Notes under the pieces: model-generated
What the model was told of the DNA's origin: nothing
Seen by the model: only the letters and a program-made list of their open reading frames with translations
Databases searched by the model: none
Program-made: the position numbers and the translations under genes
Source: Nostocales cyanobacterium LEGE 11386
GTDB lineage: Bacteria; Cyanobacteriota; Cyanobacteriia; Cyanobacteriales; Nostocaceae
NCBI GenBank assembly: GCA_015207155.1
Contig: JADEXK010000036.1
Coordinates: 1-60,521, forward strand
Length of the DNA: 60,521 bases
Direction: 5' to 3'
Part shown: positions 43,333 to 52,206 of the stretch, in pieces
How positions within the stretch are numbered: position 1 is the first letter of the stretch
How the letters are laid out: each line of letters starts with the position of its first letter

Positions 43333-44841
43333 ATGTTAATTAATGCTGAACTCCTACTGCAATATCAACGCTGTAAACGCCGACCTGTTTTAGATACTCA
43401 CGGCGACAAACATCAGCGTAATGAGCCTAACGAGTTGCTACTCAAACTGCAACAAGATAAAATCGCTTATCGTCGGAGTATTTTGGCAGATTTGGCTTAT
43501 CACAAACCAGATTACCCACGGGGTAACTGGGAATTAGGGCAAGCAGCAACTTTAGAATTAATGCAGCGTGGGGTTGAGTATATTTATCAAGGAGTGCTGT
43601 TAGGTAATTACAACGAGTTAACGGATGCAACTAATGAAGAGATTTCCTCATCTCCTCAATATGCAGCATACACCCTTCTTAGCCGTCCCGATTTACTCGT
43701 AAAACAGCCAGGACAATCTTGCTTTGGCGATTGGATATATGTGCCGGCGAATATAGAACTAGGTAAGCGTCCCAAGCAAGAATATCAAGTTGTTACTGCC
43801 TTTCATTCTCAGGTATTGGCTACTGTGCAGAAAGTAACGCCGGAAATAGCATGGTTGATATTGCGTACCAAAGATAGAGATTATGCAGTGGATCTATGTA
43901 AATGGATACCACAGATGCAGCGCGTTTTGCTGGAGTTTATCCAAGCTTTAGAATTGCCAGAACCGCCAGAAGTGTTTATTTCCCGTCAAAAGTGCAATCT
44001 TTGTCATTGGTATAGTCAATGTTATGCGATCGCTCAATCACAAAAACACCTTTCCTTATTACCAGGAGTCACACCTGTTCGCTACAACCAACTCCAAGCT
44101 TTATCTATCAATACCCTAGAATCTCTCGCTAATACTAGTCCTATTGTCCTAGAAAATCTCCCTGGCTTTGACAGCGCAGTTGCACCTAAATTGATAGTTC
44201 AAGCTCAATCTGTACTAGAAAAACGGCCGTTTATTTTACCTAGTCCGCTACCAAAAGAACATATTACATTTACGGCTCCTGTAGAGCTATATTTTGACAT
44301 TGAAGCACAGCCAGACATGGATTTAGATTATCTGTTGGGGGTTTTAGTAGTTGATAAGCAAGCCAACACCGAACAGTTTTATTCGTTTCTTGCTGAACAA
44401 CCAGAGGAAGAAGAATTAATTTGGCAACAATTTCTTGATTTGGTTGGCCAATATCCCGAAGCGCCAATTTACCATTTTTGTGTATACGAATTTGATACAG
44501 TCAAACGCCTAGGGAAACTTTACCGCACTCCTCATTCCGTATTACGTCCCGTACTAAATCGGCTTGTCGATGTATATGAACAATTAACTCAAAGCGTTGC
44601 CTTACCTATAGAAAGTTATGCCCTAAAAGCGATCGCTCGTTGGTTGGGATTTGAGTGGCGCGAAAAAGAAGCCAGTGGCGCTAAGTGTATTTACTGGTAT
44701 GACCAATGGTTAGAAACAGGCGATCGCACTTTGCTGGAAATTATTCAAAGCTATAACGAAGATGATTGCCGTGCTACGCGTAATGTTAAGGATTGGTTGG
44801 TCAATTTTGTTCAAGATGAGTATAGTTGGCGAGTTGTTTAA
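43333..44841 (+). CDS. TM0106-type RecB-like nuclease
   Basis: The 502-residue protein starts with a RecB-like PD-(D/E)xK domain (about 1-230). LLSRPDLLVKQPG, with the conserved Asp, and YQVVTAFHSQVLATVQ lie in it. It closes with a Cys cluster (CNLCHWYSQCYA) that may bind Fe-S or zinc. A helix-hairpin-helix-like middle follows (LLPGVTPVRYNQLQALSI). A C-terminal RNase H-like/YprB exonuclease domain (about 300-502) has VELYFDIEAQPDMDLDYLLG and, near the end, SYNEDDCRATRNVKDWL. Such proteins are thought to process DNA in repair; the role here is inferred. It is a single gene. Confidence 0.82.
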   Translation: MLINAELLLQYQRCKRRPVLDTHGDKHQRNEPNELLLKLQQDKIAYRRSILADLAYHKPDYPRGNWELGQAATLELMQRGVEYIYQGVLLGNYNELTDATNEEISSSPQYAAYTLLSRPDLLVKQPGQSCFGDWIYVPANIELGKRPKQEYQVVTAFHSQVLATVQKVTPEIAWLILRTKDRDYAVDLCKWIPQMQRVLLEFIQALELPEPPEVFISRQKCNLCHWYSQCYAIAQSQKHLSLLPGVTPVRYNQLQALSINTLESLANTSPIVLENLPGFDSAVAPKLIVQAQSVLEKRPFILPSPLPKEHITFTAPVELYFDIEAQPDMDLDYLLGVLVVDKQANTEQFYSFLAEQPEEEELIWQQFLDLVGQYPEAPIYHFCVYEFDTVKRLGKLYRTPHSVLRPVLNRLVDVYEQLTQSVALPIESYALKAIARWLGFEWREKEASGAKCIYWYDQWLETGDRTLLEIIQSYNEDDCRATRNVKDWLVNFVQDEYSWRVV

Positions 44842-45086
44842 CTTGCAAGAATTTTTAAGGTAAATTCGTGGGCAATTGAGGGTTTAAATTTAAACGCAGA
44901 GTTTACTTGAGTTCATTCACTACAAACTTAGGTAAAGCTGTAAAAAAACTGCTTACTGTATTTAGCTTTGCCTTTTCAGCAAATTGCTTTTCTACCTAAT
45001 AGTAGATTGTGGCATTTTTTGTTTAGAAATAAAAATTAATATAGCGTATAGAAACTTAACCAGCTAGCTAAATCAGGAGAGGACAG

Positions 45087-46424
45087 ATGAAAAGTCCCCG
45101 TATTGTTATTGTTGGTGCTGGATTTGGTGGATTGCAAGCTGCCCAATCTTTAGCTAATTCTGGGGCAGATATAGTTTTAATTGATCGTCATAACTATCAT
45201 ACCTTTATCCCTCTGCTGTATCAGATAGCGACCAGTCAATTAGAACCAGAATATATTGCTTACCCCATCCGCACAATTTTGCGGCGATTCTCAGCGAAAC
45301 GGCACACCCGCAAGCCCAAAGTTAGGTTTTGCATGGCGGAGGTGCAGCGAGTTGATTTTTCAGCACAGATTGTAGAAACAAATCGTTCAGCGATCGCCTA
45401 TGATTTTTTAGTATTAGCAACTGGCTGCCAAACCCAATTTTTGGGAGTTTCTGGAGCATCAGAACATGCTTTTGCCCTGAAAACTTTAGAAGAAGCAATA
45501 ACATTACGCAATCAAATTCTGTCTTGTTTGGAACGAGCTAGCCAAGAATCTAATCCCTTGCGGCGCGAACAACTGCTGACATTTATCATTGTCGGCGGTG
45601 GGCCAACCGGTGTGGAAATGGCTGGGGCCTTAGTGGAAATGCTGCAAAGTAAGTTGCGTCAAGATTATCCCAGTTTAAATTTAGAGCAAGTGAGACTGAT
45701 TTTGGTGCAATCAGGTGATCGCTTGTTGGCTAATCTTCCCAAAAAGTTAGGAGTTTACACTTATAAAAGATTACGTCAGCTAGGAGTGAAAATTTACCTA
45801 GAAACAAAAGTCAGCCAAGTCACACAAGGATCTGTGCATCTGGAAAACCATGAGGTGATTCCCGCCGCCACTGTCATCTGGACTGCGGGTTTAGAAGCTA
45901 ACCCCCCTGAAACATCTGAGGAATTATCCAGTGCTAAGAAAGGCAAATTATTAGTTCATCCCACCTTACAACTACTAGAACAACCCAACGTCTATGCTAT
46001 TGGGGATTTGGCTTACGTGGAGCAAAAGGGTAAACCATTAACCGGGGTTGCACCAGAAGCATTACAAGAAGGTGTTGCTGTAGCACGAAATATTCAGCGA
46101 CAGCTGCAAGGTAAATCACCAAAACCCTTTAAATATTTCAACAAAGGCAGATTAGCGATCATTGGCTGCTATTCTGGTGTGGGCAAAATTGGCGGATGGG
46201 CATTTACAGGCTTTTTAGCTTGGCTGATGTGGCTAGGAGTCCACTTAGTATATCTTCCTGGATACCGCAATCGCTTGCTAGTGTTACTCACTTGGCTTTA
46301 TACATATTTAATGGGCGATCGCGCTGTGCGCTTGATTATTTCCGGTAAAAATGTTAAAGCTCAAAACTATCAAGCCTTGCCACAAGATAAGTTAGATTTT
46401 TTTCAAGAGTCACAATCAAAGTAG
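45087..46424 (+). CDS. Type II NADH dehydrogenase (NDH-2)
   Basis: Single-subunit, non-proton-pumping NAD(P)H:quinone oxidoreductase of 445 residues, membrane-attached. The FAD-binding motif is IVIVGAGFGGLQAAQSL (residues 5-21), followed by HNYHTFIPLLYQIAT, the NDH-2 signature. The NADH-binding motif is FIIVGGGPTGVEMAGAL. VYAIGDLAYVE holds the FAD-pyrophosphate contact, and a C-terminal amphipathic or hydrophobic region (GWAFTGFLAWLMWLGVHLVYL) should hold it to the membrane. GGAGAGGA before the start is a strong ribosome binding site. It forms an operon with the DoxX gene 25 bp downstream. It probably tunes the NADH/NAD and quinone pools. Confidence 0.9.
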   Translation: MKSPRIVIVGAGFGGLQAAQSLANSGADIVLIDRHNYHTFIPLLYQIATSQLEPEYIAYPIRTILRRFSAKRHTRKPKVRFCMAEVQRVDFSAQIVETNRSAIAYDFLVLATGCQTQFLGVSGASEHAFALKTLEEAITLRNQILSCLERASQESNPLRREQLLTFIIVGGGPTGVEMAGALVEMLQSKLRQDYPSLNLEQVRLILVQSGDRLLANLPKKLGVYTYKRLRQLGVKIYLETKVSQVTQGSVHLENHEVIPAATVIWTAGLEANPPETSEELSSAKKGKLLVHPTLQLLEQPNVYAIGDLAYVEQKGKPLTGVAPEALQEGVAVARNIQRQLQGKSPKPFKYFNKGRLAIIGCYSGVGKIGGWAFTGFLAWLMWLGVHLVYLPGYRNRLLVLLTWLYTYLMGDRAVRLIISGKNVKAQNYQALPQDKLDFFQESQSK

Positions 46425-46449
46425 CCGTAAAATAGCTGGAGTTAAGGCA

Positions 46450-46989
46450 ATGAATGAAAATAGAACTTATATTAGTCTCAAATCACAGGATATTGCGATC
46501 GCTTATTTACTGTTGCGAATTCTCATTGGTGTAAATTACTTTAATCATGGATTTACTCGTATCTTCGACATCCCAGGATTTGCTGAAGGGATAGTTAAGC
46601 AACTAGAAGATTCTTATTTTCCAGAATTTCTCGTCAGAATTAATTCCTACCTTGTTCCTCCTGTGGAATTAATTGTAGGTGTGTTAATCACAATAGGATT
46701 AGCAACTCGCAGCGCCCTCATCGCCACATTTATCTTGATGATTATCTTGAAGATGGGTGTGACATCAGTCCAAAACTGGGCCGCAGCTACTTCCATGCTC
46801 AGTTATGCGATCGTACTATTTATTTTGCTTGCTGGGCACGGCTTTAATATCTACTCGCTCGATCATTGGAGAAAAAAGAAGCAAATCAGTGTAGACTCTA
46901 CAATGCCTAATCAACAGAGTACAAATAACTTTTTTGCCCTCAACTTTGGCAAAAAACGTCGGCGGCAAAATCGTTCTTATCTAAACTAA
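46450..46989 (+). CDS. DoxX-family membrane protein
   Basis: The 179-residue protein has four membrane segments. LLLRILIGVNYFNHGFTRIF is the DoxX start, with the conserved RxxxGxxFxxHG-like pattern; LVPPVELIVGVLITIGLATR is the second-helix hallmark. The C terminus is a basic, Asn/Gln-rich tail (FGKKRRRQNRSYLN). DoxX proteins often accompany quinone-linked oxidoreductases. The 25-bp gap to the NDH-2 gene and good ribosome binding words (GGAG, AAGG) point to co-transcription and a shared redox role, which is inference. Confidence 0.85.
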   Translation: MNENRTYISLKSQDIAIAYLLLRILIGVNYFNHGFTRIFDIPGFAEGIVKQLEDSYFPEFLVRINSYLVPPVELIVGVLITIGLATRSALIATFILMIILKMGVTSVQNWAAATSMLSYAIVLFILLAGHGFNIYSLDHWRKKKQISVDSTMPNQQSTNNFFALNFGKKRRRQNRSYLN

Positions 46990-47100
46990 CTTGAGGTTCA
47001 GATATCACTGAGTCTTATTAGTGTTTTTGTGGTGCAAAAATGAATTGTATTCAACACAAAGACACTAAGACATCAAGTAATTGTAATTCACATTTTCTTC

Positions 47101-48297
47101 ATGAAGTTAATCAGAAAAGTTTTAACCTTTCCTCGGATTTTTTACTTTGGTATTGTAATTATAATTATTAGTATCTTATTCATAAATTTACCTATAAATT
47201 TACCTATCAGCGCTGTTGAAATCAGTGGCATAGAGTTTATTGGAGAAGCCACTTTAGCCAAAGGATTAACTTTTCAAAAAACTGAAGTTGGTGGTTTATC
47301 CGGAATCACTTACGATGTCAAAAATGATGTTTATTATGCTATTTCTGATGACCGTGGTCAAAAAGCTCCTGCTCGTTTCTATACTTTAAAAATTGATTTG
47401 AGCAAAGGTTCCCTACAAAATAACGGCGTTGTCCCTGTAGGTGTAACCACTCTATTAAATCAAGCTAGTCAAATATTTCCATCTGGTGAAACCGATACAG
47501 AAGGTATTGCATTAACTAATAAAGAAACTGTCTTTATTTCTTCTGAAGGCGATGTTAGGCAATTAATTAATCCTTTTATCAACGAATTTTCTCTATCTTC
47601 TGGTAGGTTACTAACAACATTGCCCATACCTGAGAAGTTTTTGCCTGATAAAAGTGGTCAGCAGGGTATCCGCAACAATTTGGCTTTTGAAAGTCTGACC
47701 ATTACACCCGATAATCAACGTTTGTTCACAGCCACCGAAAATGCTTTAATTCAAGATGGACCAGCAGCTAAACCCAATCTTGGTAGTCCTTGCCGAATTT
47801 TGCAATACAACTTACTTACTAATCAACCAGAAAAGGAATTTCTCTACCAAACTGAACCAGTTTCACAAATTCTCAATCTGACTGGTAGATTTGCTAGTGG
47901 ATTACCCGATTTACTAGCTCTAGATAATCAAGGTCATTTTCTGAGTATAGAGCGGTCTTTTACTGGTTTAGGATTTGCTGTCTCTTTATTTCAGATTTCC
48001 TTAGCAGGTGCTGATGATATTCAGAATATCGGCAGTCTTTTGACAGTTGACTTACAGAAAGTTCAACCTGTAGAAAAAAAATTATTATTGGATTTAAGAA
48101 CCCTAAACGTATTGTTAGACAATATCGAAGGTTTAACCCTTGGCCCTTGGCTACCTGATGGACAGCGCTCATTAATTCTTGTCAGTGACAATAATTTTAA
48201 TTCATTACAACGTACCCAAATTCTGGCTTTTAAACTCAAAATTGAATCACCAATCATCAGATTAATACGCCGTTTAATTCCTGCTTTTGGGCGCTAA
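47101..48297 (+). CDS. Phytase-like esterase-domain protein, exported
   Basis: The 398-residue protein has a hydrophobic N-terminal segment (about residues 12-35, IFYFGIVIIIISILFINLP), a signal anchor or signal peptide. The rest is a beta-propeller-like domain of the PF13449 type: GGLSGITYDVKNDVYYAISDDRGQK-like start, then GETDTEGIALTNKETVFISSEG and NLAFESLTITPDNQRLFTATE. GPWLPDGQRSLILVSDNNFN is near the end. Acidic residues in these blocks probably bind Ca2+. Members act on phosphate esters outside the cell; phosphate scavenging is a reasonable guess. It is a single gene. Confidence 0.8.
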   Translation: MKLIRKVLTFPRIFYFGIVIIIISILFINLPINLPISAVEISGIEFIGEATLAKGLTFQKTEVGGLSGITYDVKNDVYYAISDDRGQKAPARFYTLKIDLSKGSLQNNGVVPVGVTTLLNQASQIFPSGETDTEGIALTNKETVFISSEGDVRQLINPFINEFSLSSGRLLTTLPIPEKFLPDKSGQQGIRNNLAFESLTITPDNQRLFTATENALIQDGPAAKPNLGSPCRILQYNLLTNQPEKEFLYQTEPVSQILNLTGRFASGLPDLLALDNQGHFLSIERSFTGLGFAVSLFQISLAGADDIQNIGSLLTVDLQKVQPVEKKLLLDLRTLNVLLDNIEGLTLGPWLPDGQRSLILVSDNNFNSLQRTQILAFKLKIESPIIRLIRRLIPAFGR

Positions 48298-48684
48298 ATT
48301 CTGTTAACTAATAGTCACTAGTTACCTATTTCGATTATGAAATAAAGGTAATTACTCCTAAATGTCTATTAAATTATTACTGCTTGATTACCGTGAATTC
48401 ACTGTTGTTAACAGGTAAGTTGATTTAGCTGATTTATGGGTTCAGTGAATTTTCTCATATGCTTTGCTTAATTAATATGTTACAAAAATATTAAGAGTTT
48501 TTGTAGCAAGCTAAGACACAATTTTATCAGTAGTTGATTTTTTGTGTTCATAATCTTTATCTTATATAATTGAGTTGCTAAATTTGCTGAGATATTGGTT
48601 AACTACAATTAAGCAGTAACCATCATTATTTGTATACCTTATATTAGGTTTAATGAATTATTTTATAGCGTAAAATTTCCAAAT
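48298..48684. other. AT-rich spacer before the kinase pair
   Basis: No gene, clear hairpin or repeat is visible in 387 bp. The promoter of the kinase pair is expected here. Confidence 0.5.
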
Positions 48685-50280
48685 ATGCTAAAGCCCAAAA
48701 CCGAAGTAGATGTTTATCTTGGAAAATTTTTAAACAATCGCTATTTAATAAGGGATTTGATTGGCAAAGGGGGAATGGGTAGAGTTTATCTGGCAGAAGA
48801 TGCAGCTAAAGGCGGGATGCCAGTTGCTGTAAAAATTTTAATGTTGAGTCTGGGAAGTCAGCAAATATCTCAACGCTTTGCCAGAGAAATTTTTATTGGC
48901 GCTCAACTTGGCCGTAAAAGTAAAAATATTGTTCGTGTTTTGAGTTACGGCGTTACAGATGACAAAACTCCCTTTTATGTTATGGAATATCTGCAAGGGA
49001 AAAACTTAAAAAAAATTCTTAAAGTTCAGCCATTAACAACATCAAAATTTTTGGATATTTGTCATCAAATTTGTTTAGGTTTACAGTGCGCTCACCAAGG
49101 TATCAGCCTCAAAGGCGAAATTTATCCTATTGTACATCGAGATATTAAACCAGAAAATATCTTTATTACTGAAGATGTCAAACAAGGCGAAATTGTGCGG
49201 ATTCTCGATTTTGGTATCGCCAAGTTTTTAACTGAACGCAGTGGGATGACACTCACTGATTCTTTTATCGGTAGTTTACCTTATTGTTCTCCAGAGCATA
49301 TGGAAGGACGCAAATTACTAGATGTACGTTCTGATATTTACAGTTTGGGAGTCCTGATGTTTGAAATGTTAACAGGTAAACATCCATTTCAGACACAAAG
49401 TAACTCCTTTGGTAGTTGGTATCAAGCTCATCGCTTTCAAACACCGCCAGCATTTGAAGAAGTTAATTCACAGGTGAAAATACCGCTCCAATTACAAAAA
49501 CTGGTGATGAGTTGTTTAGCGAAAGAAGTTAGCGATCGCCCTCAAAATATTAGCCAAATATTAGCAATTTTAGAAAAGATTAAATTCCAACTTGATCCTA
49601 GTTCTGCTACTAGTAATGACATCCAGCAAACGTTATCTCCAGTGCAATTAGTACCTGTAACTTCAGCATCAGAAAAAGAATGCTTGCAGAAAAATTGGCC
49701 GAAAAATAAACCAATTGCCCCCATTGGTTTCCCCTATTTATTACATAGTAGCCAGGGGATAATACCCACTTTTTGGGCAATGTTACCCCAACAAGAAATT
49801 GCCAAATTTTTAGATAAAAATCATAGCACTGAATTTATTGCCAAAATGAACATGTATCCTATGTTAATGTGGGTAACAGTGCTATATAATGCCCCGCTTT
49901 CTCTTACACGTTGGTTATCTTATTTTCTAGATATGAAAGATAATCGAGGACAAAAAATAGTTCGCCTTTTAGCTGATACAGGCTACTACCATCTCTTATT
50001 TTTTGCTCTGGAAGAACCAACCCGTTGTACCCATGTTATGACCTTAACTCTAACTGCTAGCCAGCGCCAGCAACTTGCAGATTGGTTAATGTTAAATCAA
50101 AAATCTCATGAATTGATTTCTGCCATTCAAGCCAAAACTCTTCTAAAATCAGAGTACGAAAAATTGAAATTAGAAATACTGCAAAAATTGTCAGTTAATT
50201 CCCTAAGTGAAAAAATTGATTTTAAAACTTGGATGGCACAATTATTTGATAAATTTTTACAAATTTTAGTTCGTTATTAA
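48685..50280 (+). CDS. Ser/Thr protein kinase, first of tandem pair
   Basis: Hanks-type kinase of 531 residues. The kinase domain is at about 20-295: glycine loop GKGGMGRVYLAED (27-39), ATP-anchoring K50, catalytic loop HRDIKPEN with D153, metal-binding D175 in DFGIAK. GSLPYCSPEHMEG is the activation-segment end. A linker follows, then a shared domain of about 150 residues (350-480; PYLLHSSQGIIPTFWAMLP, MLMWVTVLYNAPLSLTRWL, HLLFFALEEPTRCTHVM). This occurs in both kinases of the pair and in no family I can name. There is no membrane segment, so it is cytoplasmic. The 80-bp gap to the next kinase suggests one operon. Confidence 0.88.
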   Translation: MLKPKTEVDVYLGKFLNNRYLIRDLIGKGGMGRVYLAEDAAKGGMPVAVKILMLSLGSQQISQRFAREIFIGAQLGRKSKNIVRVLSYGVTDDKTPFYVMEYLQGKNLKKILKVQPLTTSKFLDICHQICLGLQCAHQGISLKGEIYPIVHRDIKPENIFITEDVKQGEIVRILDFGIAKFLTERSGMTLTDSFIGSLPYCSPEHMEGRKLLDVRSDIYSLGVLMFEMLTGKHPFQTQSNSFGSWYQAHRFQTPPAFEEVNSQVKIPLQLQKLVMSCLAKEVSDRPQNISQILAILEKIKFQLDPSSATSNDIQQTLSPVQLVPVTSASEKECLQKNWPKNKPIAPIGFPYLLHSSQGIIPTFWAMLPQQEIAKFLDKNHSTEFIAKMNMYPMLMWVTVLYNAPLSLTRWLSYFLDMKDNRGQKIVRLLADTGYYHLLFFALEEPTRCTHVMTLTLTASQRQQLADWLMLNQKSHELISAIQAKTLLKSEYEKLKLEILQKLSVNSLSEKIDFKTWMAQLFDKFLQILVRY

Positions 50281-50360
50281 AGTCAATGTATAGCAAGGAA
50301 AGATATAGAGAATATTGGTTTATATAGTTTTAAATTGCGGTGACAATAGAGGTTGTAAAA

Positions 50361-51881
50361 GTGAATCAAAGCGCATTTGCTTCTCCACACAATACAGGCT
50401 TGCTTGCCAAACGTTATCAACTTAAGCGGGTAATTGGTAGGGGTGGCATGGGTGAAGTTTTTTTAGCCGATGATATTTTGCTAGGGGGAATACCAGTTGC
50501 CGTTAAATTCCTTTCTCAAACTGTTTCCAGCAGCAAGATGAAACAGGACTTCGCTCGTGAAGCTTTGATGAGTGCAGCATTGAGTCAAAAAAGTCTACAT
50601 ATTGTGCGGGCGCATGATTACGGGGTCAGTGAAGCCGGAAAACCTTTCTATGTCATGGAATATCTTAATGGCAAAAGTTTAAAAGATTTAATTCCTATGC
50701 CTTTGCCTAAGTTTGTGAATCTTGCACGTCAGATTTGCTTGGGCTTACAATGCGCTCATCAAGGTATTAATATTGACGGCAAAATTTATCCTTTGGTTCA
50801 TAGAGATATTAAACCCGCTAATATATTAGTTGTGCCTGATCCGATATTGGGTCAGTTAGTAAAAATCTTAGATTTTGGGATAGCTAAATTTTTAAACTAT
50901 GCCGTTACAATTAGCACAAATAAAGGATTTAATGGGACTTTACCCTACTCTTCTCCTGAACAACTAGAAGGGGGAGAATTAGATAGTCGTTCTGATATTT
51001 ATAGTCTGGGTGTGATGATGTTTGAAATGCTGACAGGTGCTAAACCCTGGAAGCCAGAAACTGATTTATTTGGTGCTTGGTATAAAGCACATCACTTTGA
51101 ACAACCCAGAGCGATCGCCGATGTTAAGCCCCAACTCAAATTACCGCAGCAGCTCAATGATTTAATCATGGCTTGTCTTGCCAAAAAACCAAGCGATCGC
51201 CCCCAAAATATGACGGCAATATTGCAAGTCTTGAACAGTGTAGAAAAGTCTATTTGTCCTAGTTGTCCGACAACTTTAGCCCCCAAATACACCCCTCATC
51301 ATCAACCTTTAGATTCTGGGTTACCGTTAATCGTAGAAAAAAATTGTTGGCAACTTGCATGGCCTCAAAGTAAACCTATTCAGGAAATTGTTTTTCCTCA
51401 GCTTTTAGACACAGCACAGGGAAGTTTAGCAACGCTATGGCTGATGCTACCTAAACAAGAGATCCAAAAACGTGCAGTTTCTCAACTTCGTAACCAGTTT
51501 ATCTTTATCACATCTCCGCATCCGATGCTGCTGTGGGTAACAGTACTCTATAATCCAGAACTCGGCCCGAAGTGGTTACCCTGTTACCTGGATATGCAAA
51601 ACTCCCAAAATCAACGACTGGTGCATTCATTGGCAGAACGTGAACGCTACCCTTTAATTTGTTTTACCCTAGAAGCACCCCATTCTTGTACCAACGTTCT
51701 CAGCAGTCATATTGATTCTCATCAACGACAAATGTTAAAACTCTGGGCAGAACAAAGCAAACATTTACCATCCTCGTCAGAAGTTCATCTCAGCAAAAAC
51801 CTCCTCAAGCAGCAGTATAAACACATGCAGTCCCGGATGCTACAACAAATGAAATCAACACCCCAGGCTGTGAAATGCTAG
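50361..51881 (+). CDS. Ser/Thr protein kinase, second of tandem pair
   Basis: GTG 50361 was chosen because TAGAGG lies eight bases before it; the frame is open from GTG 50340. It has 506 residues. Kinase motifs: GRGGMGEVFLADD (26-38), K49, HRDIKPAN and DFGIAKFL, then GTLPYSSPEQLEGGEL. The C-terminal domain repeats that of the upstream kinase: FPQLLDTAQGSLATLWLMLP, MLLWVTVLYNPELGPKWLP, PLICFTLEAPHSC. The duplicates have diverged outside the motifs, so the duplication is not recent. Both probably phosphorylate or sense related partners through the shared domain. The tRNA gene follows 109 bp downstream. Confidence 0.88.
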   Translation: MNQSAFASPHNTGLLAKRYQLKRVIGRGGMGEVFLADDILLGGIPVAVKFLSQTVSSSKMKQDFAREALMSAALSQKSLHIVRAHDYGVSEAGKPFYVMEYLNGKSLKDLIPMPLPKFVNLARQICLGLQCAHQGINIDGKIYPLVHRDIKPANILVVPDPILGQLVKILDFGIAKFLNYAVTISTNKGFNGTLPYSSPEQLEGGELDSRSDIYSLGVMMFEMLTGAKPWKPETDLFGAWYKAHHFEQPRAIADVKPQLKLPQQLNDLIMACLAKKPSDRPQNMTAILQVLNSVEKSICPSCPTTLAPKYTPHHQPLDSGLPLIVEKNCWQLAWPQSKPIQEIVFPQLLDTAQGSLATLWLMLPKQEIQKRAVSQLRNQFIFITSPHPMLLWVTVLYNPELGPKWLPCYLDMQNSQNQRLVHSLAERERYPLICFTLEAPHSCTNVLSSHIDSHQRQMLKLWAEQSKHLPSSSEVHLSKNLLKQQYKHMQSRMLQQMKSTPQAVKC

Positions 51882-51943
51882 AATATGCTGTGAGCAAGTT
51901 AACAAAGCAACAAAAAAATTTATAACTTCTCAGCCAAAAGTAC

Positions 51944-51972
51944 TTGACAAATCGAGAGAAAATAGCGACAAT
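51944..51972 (+). promoter_or_regulatory. Promoter of tRNA-Asp
   Basis: TTGACA (51944-51949) as -35, a 17-bp spacer, and GACAAT (51967-51972) as -10, a near-consensus housekeeping promoter 18 bp before the tRNA. It starts after the upstream kinase gene ends, so the tRNA has its own transcription start. Confidence 0.7.
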
Positions 51973-51990
51973 AGCAAAGTTGCCAATTAA

Positions 51991-52064
51991 GGGACTGTAG
52001 TTCAATTGGTTAGAGCACCGCCCTGTCACGGCGGAAGTTGCGGGTTCGAGCCCCGTCAGTCCCG
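51991..52064 (+). tRNA. trnD-GUC: tRNA-Asp (anticodon GUC)
   Basis: A 74-nt cloverleaf: acceptor arms GGGACTG and CAGTCCC, D-arm with AATTGGTTAGA, and anticodon stem CCGCC/GGCGG around the loop CTGTCAC (anticodon GTC). The T-arm loop is GTTCGAG, with G as discriminator base. The 3' CCA is not encoded, as usual in cyanobacteria. All positions were read directly from the sequence. Confidence 0.97.
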
Positions 52065-52206
52065 TTGCGAGTTTAAATATTGATTTTCCTAGCAGCAAAA
52101 TATGTCTGACTGGGGATATTTGTGTATAGTCCTTAGTCCCTTAACTCAGGATTCAGGGCTTGATATAAGCTACATTTATCATGCTGCGTGAAAGAGAGAA
52201 TTAACT

